DNA from: AP-15 sp963755435
GTDB lineage: Bacteria > Pseudomonadota > Alphaproteobacteria > ATCC43930 > CGMCC-115725
Reading direction: 5' to 3'
DNA: 64,000 nucleotides
Assembly: GCA_963755435.1 (NCBI GenBank)
Contig: CAVWJX010000009.1
Span: 124,001-188,000, forward strand
Shown here: positions 8,852-17,929 of the stretch, in pieces
Position numbering within the stretch: the first letter of the stretch is position 1
Layout: each line of letters opens with the position of its first letter
Translations under genes and position numbers: made by a program
The notes under the pieces: model-generated
What the model was told of the DNA's origin: nothing
The model's database searches: none
Seen by the model: only the letters and a program-made list of their open reading frames with translations

Positions 8852-10891
8852 TCAAGCGTGGCTGACTTCGACCGGCGTGTCGTTGAAGCATGCCCCTTCG
8901 GCGAGATCGGCCCGGAGGTCCGCGCCGACGAGTGCGGAGATCGTCTGCCCGGTGCGGCTCGTCGACAGCCAAGCGCCCTTCTCGCTGGCGACGACGCCCG
9001 GCCGCACCTTGTCGGTCACCTCGAGCCGCAGGACGACCTCGCCGCGGTCGTTCCACACCCGCACCTCGGCGCCGTGCCCAAGATTTCGCTGGGCCGCGTC
9101 CTCGGGGTTCATCAGCAGCGGCGGCGCCTTGCGCGACCCGGCGAGGTCGCCGAGGGTCGAGGAGATGCGCTTGTCGGAAGCCGGCGAGATCAGCATCAAA
9201 GGATATGAGGTTTGCCGCTCGCGCCAACCCGGCAGCAGGGCCGCCCCGCCCCACCGCTTGGCTAGTTCCTCGGATTTGAGCTCGATCCTGCCCGACGGCG
9301 TCGCCGGAAAGACGTTGTCGTAGAGGACCAGTGGCTTGCCGTCCGGTCCGGTCATCCCCAGCGCCTTACCGGTCGAGATCCGGCTCGATCGGATGCCCGC
9401 CAGCCGGGGATCGGCGGCGTCGACGGCATCGTCCATCAGCTCCGCATCGGTGGCCTCGAAGCACGGCTCCTCAAAGCCGAAGCGCGCGGCAAGGCGTCGG
9501 AAGATCTCGGTGTTCGGCAAGGCCTCGCCCAGCGGCGGGATTACCGGCTCGGCGCGCTGCAGCCAGTGATGGCCGTAGGACGGGTAAAGATCGGCATATT
9601 CGAAGTGGGTCGCCGCCGGCAGCACCACATCGCAATGGGTCATGCTTTCGGTCATCACCAAGTCGATGCCGACGGCGAACACATCTTCGCGGGCGAGCCC
9701 ACGGCGCATGCGGTTCTGGTCGGGGTGCACCACGATCGGATTGTGGTTATAGATGAACAGCGCGCGCAGCGGCGGGTCGATGTCGTCCTCGACCAGATGC
9801 CGACCGGTGTCGTTGATGTTGAGCGTGCGGGTACCAGCGGGGATCAGATCGGGCCGCTGCAATTTGGCCGGGGTCCTGGGAAAGGCGTTGCTGGCGCCAA
9901 GGATGATGCCGCTACCCTTGCCGAGCTTGCCCAGCAGCGCCGGCAAGGCGATCGCCGCGCGAATACCGCTCCCGCCATTACGGCCGCGTTCGAGCCCGTT
10001 GCCTGGCGCCAGGACGAGCGGTTCAGCCTCGGCCAGCCATTGCGCGAAGGTCAGGATCTGGCTCTCCTGCAGTCCGCACGCCGCCGCTGCCCGGCTCGCC
10101 GGCCAGGCCCGCGCCCATGCCATAAACTCCTCGGCCCCCAGCACGTTTACGGCGATGAAGGCGGTATCCAGCGCATCCAATCGCTCGAGTTCCGCGGCGG
10201 CGGACCAGGCAAGCAGAATGTCGGTGCCGGGCCGCAGTTGGAGATGCAGATCGGCTTGCTCGGCGATCTTGGTGCGCAGCGGGTCGACCACCACCGGCCT
10301 GCCGCCTGTACGCCTCGCCTGGCTGATGCACCGGACCAGGTGAAGATTGGCGACCGTCGCGTTGTTGCCCCAGACGATGTTGAGCTTGGCCTGCCCGGCG
10401 AATTCGGGCGGACATCCCGGCACCGCACCGTAGGTCCCCGCCCAAGCCTCGCTGCGCACCCCACCGCACAGCGCCCGCCGATAGAGCTGGGTGGCGCCCA
10501 GCCGGTTGAAGAAACGCGAAGACATGCTGTCCCCAGCGAGGAAGCCGTGCGGGCCGGCATAGTTCAGTGGCATCACCGCCTGCGGCCCCCATCGGCCGAT
10601 GATTTCGCTCACCCGCTGATGGATCTCGTCGAGCGCCTTGACCCAGGAGACGCGCTCGAACTGCCCGGCCCCCTTAGGCCCGACACGCCGCAACGGATGG
10701 AGGAGACGCCGTGGTCCGTGCACAAAGTCACCCATGTCCCGAGCGACCTTGTTGCAGATGACCCCGGCCGTATAGGGAACCGCTTCCGAGCCGCGCACCT
10801 TGACAATTCGGCCACCATCAATGCTGACACTCAGGCTACACGCGTCCGGACAATCGAAGGTGCAGACGCTCGCGCGTTGGTCGATCGACAT
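8852..10891 (-). CDS. Molybdopterin-dependent oxidoreductase with an N-terminal 4Fe-4S site
   Basis: A 679-residue enzyme of the DMSO-reductase/formate-dehydrogenase-like superfamily. The N-terminal iron-sulfur motif is CTFDCPDAC (Cys 10, 14, 18) with the fourth Cys at residue 46 (VICNK). Further family segments are NYAGPHGFLAGDSMSSRF, NIVWGNNATVANLH, VDPLRTKIAEQADLHLQLRPGTD-like cofactor loops and the C-terminal MopB domain (MLISPASDKRISSTLG; NPEDAAQRNLGHGAEVRVWN). The start at 10891 follows GGAAGGAG; an ATG seven codons upstream lacks this. No Tat signal, so probably cytoplasmic. No partner subunits are encoded next to it, which suggests a stand-alone enzyme. The substrate is unknown. Confidence 0.88.
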   Translation of the reverse strand: MSIDQRASVCTFDCPDACSLSVSIDGGRIVKVRGSEAVPYTAGVICNKVARDMGDFVHGPRRLLHPLRRVGPKGAGQFERVSWVKALDEIHQRVSEIIGRWGPQAVMPLNYAGPHGFLAGDSMSSRFFNRLGATQLYRRALCGGVRSEAWAGTYGAVPGCPPEFAGQAKLNIVWGNNATVANLHLVRCISQARRTGGRPVVVDPLRTKIAEQADLHLQLRPGTDILLAWSAAAELERLDALDTAFIAVNVLGAEEFMAWARAWPASRAAAACGLQESQILTFAQWLAEAEPLVLAPGNGLERGRNGGSGIRAAIALPALLGKLGKGSGIILGASNAFPRTPAKLQRPDLIPAGTRTLNINDTGRHLVEDDIDPPLRALFIYNHNPIVVHPDQNRMRRGLAREDVFAVGIDLVMTESMTHCDVVLPAATHFEYADLYPSYGHHWLQRAEPVIPPLGEALPNTEIFRRLAARFGFEEPCFEATDAELMDDAVDAADPRLAGIRSSRISTGKALGMTGPDGKPLVLYDNVFPATPSGRIELKSEELAKRWGGAALLPGWRERQTSYPLMLISPASDKRISSTLGDLAGSRKAPPLLMNPEDAAQRNLGHGAEVRVWNDRGEVVLRLEVTDKVRPGVVASEKGAWLSTSRTGQTISALVGADLRADLAEGACFNDTPVEVSHA

Positions 10892-11094
10892 CGAGATCTC
10901 CTTCCGTCTCACGCGGGCCTGGAAGCGCTTGCCGGCTCTTGGGTTTTGCCCGCCGCTCGGCTTCGCCCCGGATCGGCCGTTTGAGAATTTAGCCCTCGGC
11001 GTGCCCGGTCGGTAGAGCAGCTAGCGTCTCTTCATCCACAGGATTCCGAGGCCGGCCTGACTCCAGGTCACCCGGGTCGGCGCGAGGGAAAAGC

Positions 11095-11640
11095 TCATTC
11101 ATACCCGGGCGGCGGTGTGAAGCCGCCAATTTCCCCGGCAAGCAGGCGGGCGAACTCGATCGTGGTCGGGTCTTCGCCTTCGGCCCCGATGATCTGCAAT
11201 CCGACCGGCAGGCCTGCTGCGGTCAGGCCGATCGGTGCCGCGGTCGCCGGCAGGTAGCAGAGGCTCGCCAACCCGGCCCAAAAGCGCTGGTCGCCATAGG
11301 GGATCATCCGCCCGTTTACCGCGATCAGGCGCTGGTCGCGGTCCGGGTTGTGGTCATGCGGAAAGGCGGCGGTGGCCGCGACCGGGGTCAGCAATACATC
11401 GAAGCGTTGGAAGAAGTCGCCCCAGGCATAACGCAGCTTGTTGCGCGCCTCGTTGGCGATGCCCCAGGCGCGGTGATCGAGGGCGGCGCCTCGCGCCAAG
11501 GTCGCGCGGAAGCTCATATCGTCGGGGCTGATGGTTGCGGCAATTTCCTTCTGGGCGGCGAAGTCCGCGTCGCTGAGGCGCGAGGCGGTGGCTGCCCGCA
11601 ACAAGGTCATGAACAGCCGATGGTGCTCGGCATCCGTGAT
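11095..11640 (-). pseudogene. Amidase-signature family enzyme, C-terminal fragment only
   Basis: The last ~180 residues of an amidase-signature enzyme are present: DAEHHRLFMTLLRAATASRL, RGAALDHRAWGIANEARNKL, FDVLLTPVAATAAFPHD and the C-terminal LPATAAPIGLTAAGLPVGLQ. The N-terminal half with the catalytic Lys-Ser-Ser triad is missing. The open frame runs upstream to 11802 but there it is Ser/Arg/Pro-rich and unlike the family. It is therefore a truncated, inactive gene next to the mobile island. Confidence 0.78.
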
Positions 11641-11802
11641 ATTGACCTTGGTTAAACTCAGCCCCCGCCCACGAGGGGACGCCGAAGGTGTGGCGCTTGG
11701 AGCTTGCCGGGAACTCGGCAGAAGGACCTGGTTACTGACGGCGCGCGGGCTCTTGGCCCTGGGCCTATGGCGAAATGCTGGTGGTCTGATTGGCGAGATC
11801 AC

Positions 11803-12357
11803 CGGTGACCTAATATAAGATGGGCGGCGGCGAAAGCACCGGCATGGAGTACCCTGATGATCTCCGGGCGCCTGTCCGCAAAAGCCGCAGAGGGCTCTAG
11901 CCGAGGCAAGGAGGTCCGCGGTGGGCCATGAGGGAGCCGCGCAACAACGACTGAAATCGGAGCCGCTCCTCGCGCTGAGGTTCGCCCGATCCGAACGATG
12001 TGAAACCAGCCGGAAGAGCGCCGGTTCTGTTACCCGCTTGTTGCCCCCAGACGATCGAGCGGGGCTAGTGTCACTTCAAAGTGCGACTGGACCAGGGGCT
12101 TCACCATCACGAGCAACTGTCGACGTGTCAGCTGCCCGGCGGTCGCTGCCCCTAGCGCGCCATTCCCGTATGTCGCGCCGGACTGAAGGGTCGTAAGAAC
12201 CGAACTACCTTCACTGCGGCCACTCAAAACACAACAACCCTCAATTTCTTCGAGGGAAACTGTGCAGGAGGACGGCAGGAGAGATGACCTAACCATCAGG
12301 CATTTTCCACCGTTTTCCGCGGCTCTCGAGGCTTCGGTCATCGTTGCCGGTTTTGTA
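11803..12357. other. Intergenic stretch before IS630, nothing coding recognised
   Basis: About 550 bases. It holds a small hairpin (CCCTC...GAGGG near 12238-12256) but no recognisable protein in any frame. It may be the scrambled junction where the amidase gene was truncated. Confidence 0.35.
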
Positions 12358-13498
12358 GCTATTGGATCGAATCTAACACTTGGTACCCGCGGCTGGCAGC
12401 GGCGATGATGCGATGGGGGTCGGCGGTCCAGGGGAAGGGTTTTGGGCTGTGGTTGTGTTCGGCCAGGTATCGGTTGATTGCCGCCTGCAGGTCGACGAGC
12501 GAATGAAAGACGCCGCGTTTGAGCCGGCGGCGGGTGAGTTTGGCAAAGAACCCCTCGACCGCGTTGAGCCAGGACGCCGAAGTCGCAGTGAAGTGAAAGG
12601 TCCAGCGCGGATGGCGGGCCAGCCACGCTCTGACTTTGGGGTGCTTGTGGCTGCCGTAATTATCCAGGATCACATGGATCAGCCGGCTGGCCGGGATGTC
12701 GCGCTCGAGGCGGTTCAAAAAACGCAGGAATTCCTGGTGCCGGTGGCGCTGCATGCCCTGGCCGACGATGGTCCCGTCGAGCAAGTTGAGGGCGGCAAAC
12801 CAGATGGTCGTACCGTTGCGGATATCGTCGTGGGTTATCGTTCCGGCGCGGCCGCGCTTGATCGGCAGACCCGGCTGGGTGCGATCGAGCGCCTGGATCT
12901 GGCTCTTCTCGTCGACCGAGAGCACCAGGCTATGCGCCGGCGGGTCGACGTAAAGTCCGACCACGTCGTGCACCTTGGCGGCAAATTGCGGGTCGCGGCT
13001 GAGTTTGAAGGTCCGCAACGGTGTGGGGCGAGACCATGGGCGCGCCAGATCTTTTGCACCGTGCTGATCGCCAGACCCATGACATCGGCCATCGCCCGGC
13101 TGGTCCAGTGCGTGGTTTCACCCGGCGGCGCACCCAGCGTGCGCTCGACCAGTTGCGCGACGATCGGCTCGGGCACCGGCGCTTTGCCGGGCTTGCGCGT
13201 CTTGTCGTGCAACAGCGCGTCGACCCCGGCCTCCATAAAGCGGCGCTGCCAGCGCCACACGCAGGGTTTGGAGACGCCGGCCCGGCGCATGATCTCCGCC
13301 GTGCCGCAGCCCGCGGCCGTCGCCAGGACAATCTGCGCCCGCCACACATGCTTTTGCGCACGGTTGCGATCGGCCACGACCGCCTCCAGCCGTTCGCGAT
13401 CCCCCGGCCCGAGCCGGACTTCGACGTCTCGTTGCATGCCCAGACGGTAACACAAAGCCCAGATCCTGGGAACCTTCTGTATCGTTCATACCACTAGC
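12358..13498 (-). mobile_element. IS630 family insertion sequence
   Basis: The element is about 1.14 kb. Its ends show imperfect inverted repeats: GCTATTGGATCGAATC at 12358 against GCTAGTGGTATGAACG read inward from 13498, with about 16 of 26 positions matching. Both ends contain TA next to the repeat, as expected for IS630 insertion at TA. The exact tip is uncertain by a few bases. It carries the two-frame transposase listed separately. Confidence 0.7.
12359..13437 (-). pseudogene. IS630 family DDE transposase, split over two frames
   Basis: The first frame (from 13437) gives the helix-turn-helix half with RAGVSKPCVWRWQRRF and a second HTH ending IWRAHGLAPHR. The second frame (to 12359) gives the catalytic half with all three acidic residues: SVDEKSQIQALD, VILDNYGSHKHP and ASWLNAVEGFFAKL. 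The junction near 13018 needs a one-base change of frame (expected HGLAPHR followed by LRTFKLSRDPQF). Some IS630 members use programmed frameshifting, but no classical slippery heptamer is visible here, so a disabling indel is also possible. Combined length would be about 360 residues, normal for the family. Confidence 0.8.
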
Positions 13499-13755
13499 CG
13501 CCGGCGAGACGTTAATATCGTTAGGGCTTTTGCTGTCGACCGGCGAACCATTGCGACTTACAGGCTAATTGGAACGCAGTTCCTGTTTCGACGCGACCAC
13601 TGCGTTCGCTTAGGCTGGCAGCGAAGCTTGGCTAGCGGGTCAACTAAACAGGTTTCGCCGCGCGATTGTCCGAATCTGCTCTGCAACTTCATGCCGTTCC
13701 TCCCGAGCTGATCGCACCCCCGACCCTGACGACGCTCTTCGTCGACTATCAAATC

Positions 13756-14579
13756 TTACTCGTCCAGGATCGTCGCCGCTGGAGCCTGCGCGACCGTCAG
13801 CTGTTCGAAGCGAACTTGGGCCAGCACGTCTCTGAGCGACATCGTTGTCTGCGCTACGTCCTGCGACACGCGCTGGACCATGACTTCCTGCTGCTCGCCC
13901 TCGTGTTCCGCTGCTTCGATCGGCACAGCATCGACTTGCGCTGGCGGTGCACCATCGACGCCGATCTGCAGACCGGCAGCAAGCGCTGCAGCTTGGAAGA
14001 TCGGCTCGATCGGCTGTCCCCTTGCATCAGCAGCGGCCTGGGCAGCAGCGCGAACGATCGCCTCGACGTCCTTGCCCGCCTGTCGCGACTGCAGCGTCTC
14101 GACGAGCTTCATCGCATTCGCCGCGGCATCGAACAGCGTTTTGACGTCGCTCGGCTTGGTCACTGCAGGCGTCGCTTGCATCGCGCGCTGCAGCGCTTGG
14201 TTTGCTGTTCGCAGCAGCATGTCGAGCCGGTCAAGCGGATCATCGCCTGTTTTCGGCAGCTTGATGATCACCGGCGCCGGCGCTTGACCGAGCGCGATTC
14301 CTCGCTCGAACGCCTGGATGCGCTTCTGCCAGTCATGCCGCTTCGACCAGCGATCGAGCGTGACGTGCGACACGGCGATCTCGGGGAAATCCCGTTTCAG
14401 CACGGTTTCCAGACGGTGCAGCGTTCGCACCCGGCCGAGATCACGATACACCGCGAACGCCTTCTCGCGCTGTCCACCTGCTCAACCGTGAGTGTCGGCA
14501 GCTTGCTCGCAGCGGTCTTTCTCGCAGTTTTGGTGGCTCGCGCCCTCGCGAACCCGTCCGTCTTTTGCGAATTGCTCAT
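13756..14579 (-). pseudogene. Phage small-terminase-like HTH protein, frameshifted
   Basis: From an ATG at 14579 the product begins MSNSQKTDGFARARATKTAR and runs to LTVEQVDSA; near 14467 the frame changes by one base and continues EKAFAVYRDLGRVRTLHRLE, then a helix-turn-helix segment (VSHVTLDRWSKRHDWQKRI) and a long Ala/Gln-rich helical part. The layout (basic N-terminus, HTH with the W.KR..W ending, helical tail) is that of small terminase subunits and related phage DNA-recognition proteins. Similarity is by pattern only; another phage or satellite HTH protein is possible. It is about 275 codons in total. Confidence 0.45.
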
Positions 14580-14601
14580 CTCGATCTCCGGCCTGAGCCA
14601 T

Positions 14602-14957
14602 GTTAGAGGATATAGAGGTTTTTACTCTATTTCTCCGTTTTCCCCACACGTTCTTAACACTTTTGTTAATTAATATTTATTAAGACGTTTATTACCTCTC
14701 ACACGAGTTGGAACCCAGAAAAATTTCCTCTACATCCTCTATCATGGTTGTTTTAGTCATATGGATCAACACTTTGAAGTTAGAGGTTTGGTCTCAAAAT
14801 GCCTCTAACCATCCTCTAACCGAGGCCCTAAAACCTCTAACCGCGCCGCCTCGACCGCTCAATCCTTAACGACGCTGTTAATCTCTATGAACGGCCACTG
14901 TTAATAGGTTTTAACGCGCTCGTTAAGGATTGAACCGACATTCCCCCGCGCTAGAGG
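14602..14957. repeat. AT-rich region with eight CCTCTA(AC)/(GT)TAGAGG repeats
   Basis: Copies of the core on one or the other strand lie at 14602-14609 (GTTAGAGG), 14613-14618, 14727-14732, 14736-14741, 14779-14786 (GTTAGAGG), 14802-14809, 14813-14820 and 14834-14841 (all three CCTCTAAC), with a ninth core at 14952-14957. The part from 14620 to 14720 is strongly AT-rich. The pair 14779/14802 forms an inverted repeat with a 15-base gap. The array lies between a primase-like gene and a terminase-like gene, so iterons of a replication origin or operators are plausible. Confidence 0.65.
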
Positions 14958-15410
14958 TTTCAGTTTGGGGTATCGAAGTCGATCTGGCGGTTGCCGAGCC
15001 CGCGAATGAAGGCTTTTCCGATGCCTTTCCGGGTTGTCCTTTTCGCGAACACGAGCGACGGATACGCCGCACGCAGCGCCTCCTTGAAACCACGACGCGT
15101 GTCCCTGGCGGGGAGTCCACCCTCCCGGCGGGCGAAATCCCTGTAGCGAGCGAAAGACCCGCGGATTGTGGACGATCTCAGCCGCCTTGGCGCAGATGTC
15201 GCTGCAAATTTTGGCCCAGTGGTTCTGCCAGTGGGGAAACCCAGTCCACGCTCCAACATCCTTTCGCCACTCGCCCAGGATCTTCCCCAGGTGATCGGGC
15301 GTGAGCTTGCTCTTCTCCGTCAGCTTCGCGCCGGCGGGGACGATTGGCAGGATGTAGCCTTCGAACTCGGTGCCGGCGTATTTCTCGAAGTCAGTGAAAT
15401 TGTGCGACAT
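14901..15410 (-). pseudogene. Primase/polymerase-like phage protein, probably broken
   Basis: The ATG at 15410 follows AGGGGGACGGTA. The first ~65 residues (YILPIVPAGAKLTEKS, then LTPDHLGKILGEW and GAWTGFPHWQNHWAK) resemble the N-terminus of bifunctional primase/polymerase proteins of phages, which open with a Pro/Gly-rich '..P..PPGA.L' segment and 'W.G...W'. After about residue 75 the reading becomes unlike any fold, and a different frame (15180-14960) gives plausible protein ending RGLGNRQIDFDTPN, pointing to an indel. No catalytic Asp motif can be placed. The assignment rests on pattern memory and is tentative. Confidence 0.35.
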
Positions 15411-15527
15411 TACCGTCCCCCTGTGCGGGACCAATCTTCAGCCGGTGCGACCCGGGCAGGAGCTCTTCCACGCCATTTCCATGGGCCCACCCCGCTGGAG
15501 AATACCGGCCCGTGCCGTTTTGCGAAG

Positions 15528-15782
15528 TCATGCCGCAATCGGACCAATGCCCCGCTCGGCCAGCCAGCGGCGGACACTCCCGGCTGACCAATACCGCCGT
15601 TTGTTGATTTTCATCGTCGGCTGAGGAAACCGAACGGCGTCGCTGCCCAGCCATCTCCACAGCGTCATCGTCGAGATGCCGCCTAGCCTGGCACAGACTT
15701 GTCTTGCGGTTAGCATGACCTCGTCATCGGTGGCCGTTGCCGGTGATGCTTCCCGAAATCCGGACTGCTCAAGCGCGCGCAT
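15528..15782 (-). CDS. AlpA/excisionase-type DNA-binding protein
   Basis: An 84-residue protein with a MerR/AlpA-like winged helix-turn-helix: MLTARQVCARLGGISTMTLW, then RFPQPTMKINKRRYW and SVRRWLAER. Such proteins switch on excision or early genes of prophages and satellites. The longer start at 15782 is given; an internal ATG at 15716 would remove a non-conserved 22-residue leader. It sits upstream of the primase-like gene on the same strand, the usual order in Gram-negative phage satellites. Confidence 0.72.
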   Translation of the reverse strand: MRALEQSGFREASPATATDDEVMLTARQVCARLGGISTMTLWRWLGSDAVRFPQPTMKINKRRYWSAGSVRRWLAERGIGPIAA

Positions 15783-15886
15783 ATGCGTTACTTTTATGAA
15801 AAGTTGTATCCATGGTCACGATGCTATGTTTGAGCTTCTTGCCGCTCGAGAGCGCGCGTGCGGACAACGGGAATCACCACGTGCGT

Positions 15887-15973
15887 ATTCCGATGATGTC
15901 GGCCGGCGATTCCGATTGATGTCGGCCACCTGTTCCGATCGAAGTCGGCCGGCCGTTCCGATTGATGTCGGCC
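15887..15973. repeat. Four tandem terminal repeats of an IS21 element
   Basis: Four copies of TTCCGATNGANGTCGGCC lie about every 23 bases, at 15887-15904, 15909-15927, 15932-15950 and 15955-15973. Multiple repeated transposase-binding sites at the ends are typical of IS21 elements, and the istB remnant ends 58 bases away. Confidence 0.75.
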
Positions 15974-16030
15974 GGGGTGGCGGAGCGCCCGCTGGACGGT
16001 GATGATCTGTCCACAGGTGATCGGACGGGG

Positions 16031-16578
16031 TCAAGCGGCGGCGATTTTCGGCGCGTTCTGCTTGCGCAAACTGTCGCCGCTGAGCTGCAGGCGGTGGGCG
16101 TTGTGAATGATGCGATCGAGGATGGCGTCGGCGAGGGTCGGCTCGCTGATCAGATCGTGCCAGCGGTCGACCGGGATCTGGCTGGTGATCAGCGTGGCGC
16201 CGCGGCCGTAGCGGTCCTCGACGATTTCCAGCAGGTCGTGGCGCTGTTCCGGACCGAGCGGCTCGAGGCCCCAGTCGTCGAGGATCAACAGCTTGACGCC
16301 GCCGAGGGCGCGCATCAGGTGCGGGTAGCGGCCGTCGCCGCGGGCCAGCGCGAGATCGCCGAACATCCGCGGAATGCGCTGGTAGAGGACCGTGCGGTTG
16401 TCGCGGCACGCTTTGTGGCCGAGGGCGCAGGCAAGCCAGCTTTTGCCAACGCCGGCCGGCCCTTCGATGATCAGGTTCTGCGCCTCCTCGATCCAGCGGC
16501 CGGCGATCAAGGCCTGGAACAGCGTGCGGTCGAGACCGCGGGCGGCACGGTCATCGACGGCCTCCGGTTCGGGTTTTG
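16031..16578 (-). pseudogene. istB: IS21 helper ATPase IstB, N-terminally truncated
   Basis: The remaining product reads DRAARGLDRTLFQALIAGRW, then the Walker A box EGPAGVGKSWLACALGH, the Walker B box LLILDDWGLEPL and TLITSQIPVDRWHDLI, ending HNAHRLQLSGDSLRKQ. About 180 of the usual ~250 residues remain; the N-terminal ~70 that contact IstA are lost. An ATG at 16510 could still start a 159-residue piece, but without a partner transposase it has no obvious role. Confidence 0.8.
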
Positions 16579-16878
16579 ACGACCGAACTTTGGACCAGAC
16601 GCCGCGGCCCGGTCCAGCCCAACGGAACAGCGCGAGCGCCTTCCGCCTCTTTACGCAGATCGCGTCTCGACGATTTCCGCCGGCTTGCGCCGCTGCCCTT
16701 CAAGGAATGCCGTCCGCGGCGCCGAGCGGTGACCGGACAAAAGTTAGCCAATCAGTGATGGAACGGTGAGAGGCGGTATGCGCATCGATGCGGAATCGAG
16801 GTCCTGGTATGTAGATACTTTTGGGTTAAGCGTCAGGCATCCGACGCCGCCCCTTCTTGACTTTTCGGAATGGAGGTT

Positions 16879-16920
16879 TTGCGGTATTACATAATGGGAA
16901 TGGTACGGCCCATACCGCAA
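16879..16920. promoter_or_regulatory. Inverted repeat TTGCGGTAT...ATACCGCAA
   Basis: A perfect 9-base inverted repeat, arms at 16879-16887 and 16912-16920, separated by 24 bases. It could be an operator or a hairpin in a leader RNA. Confidence 0.5.
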
Positions 16921-16954
16921 CATCTAGCAAATAAAGGAACTGCCGGAGAATCTT

Positions 16955-16999
16955 ACAATTAAATCTGTGTGGAAAATTTGCCGATCTGCGTTTAATTGT
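16955..16999. promoter_or_regulatory. Inverted repeat ACAATTAAA...TTTAATTGT
   Basis: A second perfect 9-base inverted repeat, arms at 16955-16963 and 16991-16999, separated by 27 bases, 130 bases before the PEP-CTERM start. The spacing is close to that of the first repeat, but the arm sequence is unrelated. Confidence 0.5.
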
Positions 17000-17128
17000 C
17001 GGAAAAGTTTACAGTCGGCTGAGCATGATAAATCTATGGGAGTCTAATAGTTTGGAATCATGTACTTATTGGCAATGGTCTGTTTCTTGCGAGATGACGT
17101 CGTACTGTTTTTGAAAAAGGAGCACAAA

Positions 17129-17744
17129 ATGCGTATGATGAAGAACCTGGGTGCGACTGCCTTCGCGCTGACCATGGTGTGTGCCGGCAGCAGCTTTGCC
17201 GGCGTCGTCACCTACACAAGCGAGGCGAGTTGGATACGCTGCGATCTCGGGTAATTATGTCAACGAACCCTTCAATAGCACCGGACTTCAGAGCTTCACC
17301 GGCGTAGTTACCAGCACAGGTGCAATCGGTCCGGCGCGTGGCCTGCTCAGCGGATCAGTGTGGACGGATCGGGTTGACAGCTTCAGCGGCGCATCGACGA
17401 CGTTCTCCTACCTGCCCGGTCCTTTGATCGGCGCCGGCGCCACCTGGGACACGTCGCCCGGCGGTGAGGGCCAGGCTCTGCAATTGACCCTGAACCTTGT
17501 CGGTGGTGGCACGGAGTTGGTCGGTCAGATCGGCCCGATCGATAACCAGTTCTTTGGCTTCGTTTCCTCCGATCAGTTCAGTTCCTTCACAATCAGTGCT
17601 GGCACGAATCCCGGCTCTGCGGAAACCTACGACATGGACAATCTACACTTCGCGCCTGTTCCCGAACCCGCCTCCCTAGCTCTGCTCGGAGCGGCCCTTG
17701 CGGGCCTCGCCGGCCTTGGCATAGTCCGCCGCCGGGCCACCTGA
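17129..17744 (+). pseudogene. PEP-CTERM sorting-signal exported protein, frameshifted
   Basis: The ATG at 17129 follows a strong AAGGAG site. The product begins with a signal peptide (MRMMKNLGATAFALTMVCAG then SSFAG) and VVTYTSEASW; near 17232 the frame must shift by one base to continue AAISGNYVNEPFNSTGLQ. The rest is a Gly/Ser/Thr-rich beta domain and a textbook exosortase signal at the end: PVPEPASLALLGAALAGLAG plus a basic tail VRRRAT. About 205 codons in total. PEP-CTERM proteins are anchored or released by exosortase and often belong to the extracellular matrix; no exosortase gene lies in this window. As read, translation stops after 41 codons. Confidence 0.8.
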
Positions 17745-17767
17745 CCCAGTCGACGGAACGCACGTTC

Positions 17768-17795
17768 AGCGGCCCTTCGGGGCCGCTTTCGTTTC
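17768..17795 (+). terminator. Intrinsic terminator after the PEP-CTERM gene
   Basis: A perfect 8-base-pair stem AGCGGCCC / GGGCCGCT with a TTCG tetraloop (17768-17787) followed by TTCGTTT. It lies 23 bases after the stop codon. Confidence 0.8.
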
Positions 17796-17929
17796 GCGTC
17801 GGTGTCTGCCGGGAACGATCGCGGGTGGCGCTAAAGATAGATGCGAAACGATACTGCACCGTGCCGATCGTCGACAGCCGATGAAGCCGGCGAGCCTCTG
17901 GTGTCAGCTGAGATTGACCTCAACGGGGC

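Larger units (their letters stand above)
15887..16578 (-). mobile_element. IS21 family remnant, istB end
   Basis: The istB-proximal end of an IS21 element, comprising the terminal repeats and the C-terminal two thirds of istB. The istA gene and the other end are missing. The homology stops near 16578, where unrelated sequence begins. Confidence 0.72.
16579..17128. promoter_or_regulatory. AT-rich upstream region of the PEP-CTERM gene
   Basis: About 550 bases without a gene. The first 180 bases are GC-rich and unremarkable. From about 16790 it turns AT-rich and contains two separate 9-base inverted repeats (listed next), ending with a strong ribosome-binding site AAAAAGGAGCAC before the ATG at 17129. 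No clear sigma-54 element was found. Likely the control region of the PEP-CTERM gene. Confidence 0.5.

Noticed and set aside
9566..10984. Long open frame of 472 codons on the plus strand
   Set aside because: It lies antisense to the molybdopterin oxidoreductase; its product is Arg/Gly/His-rich and matches no fold, typical of GC-rich shadow frames.
12380..13450. Plus-strand frame of 356 codons
   Set aside because: Antisense to the IS630 transposase, whose DDE and HTH motifs are on the minus strand.
15887..15973. Four regular ~23-base spaced repeats as a possible CRISPR array
   Set aside because: The repeats are nearly contiguous with only 4-5 base gaps and lie at an IS21 end; there are no spacers of normal length and no cas genes.
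17060..17095. TTGGCA...TTGC as a sigma-54 promoter for the PEP-CTERM gene
   Set aside because: The distance between the GG and GC elements is about 16 bases instead of 10.
17060..17128. Earlier ATG giving a 23-codon leader to the PEP-CTERM protein
   Set aside because: The leader would spoil the signal peptide and the strong AAGGAG site serves the ATG at 17129.
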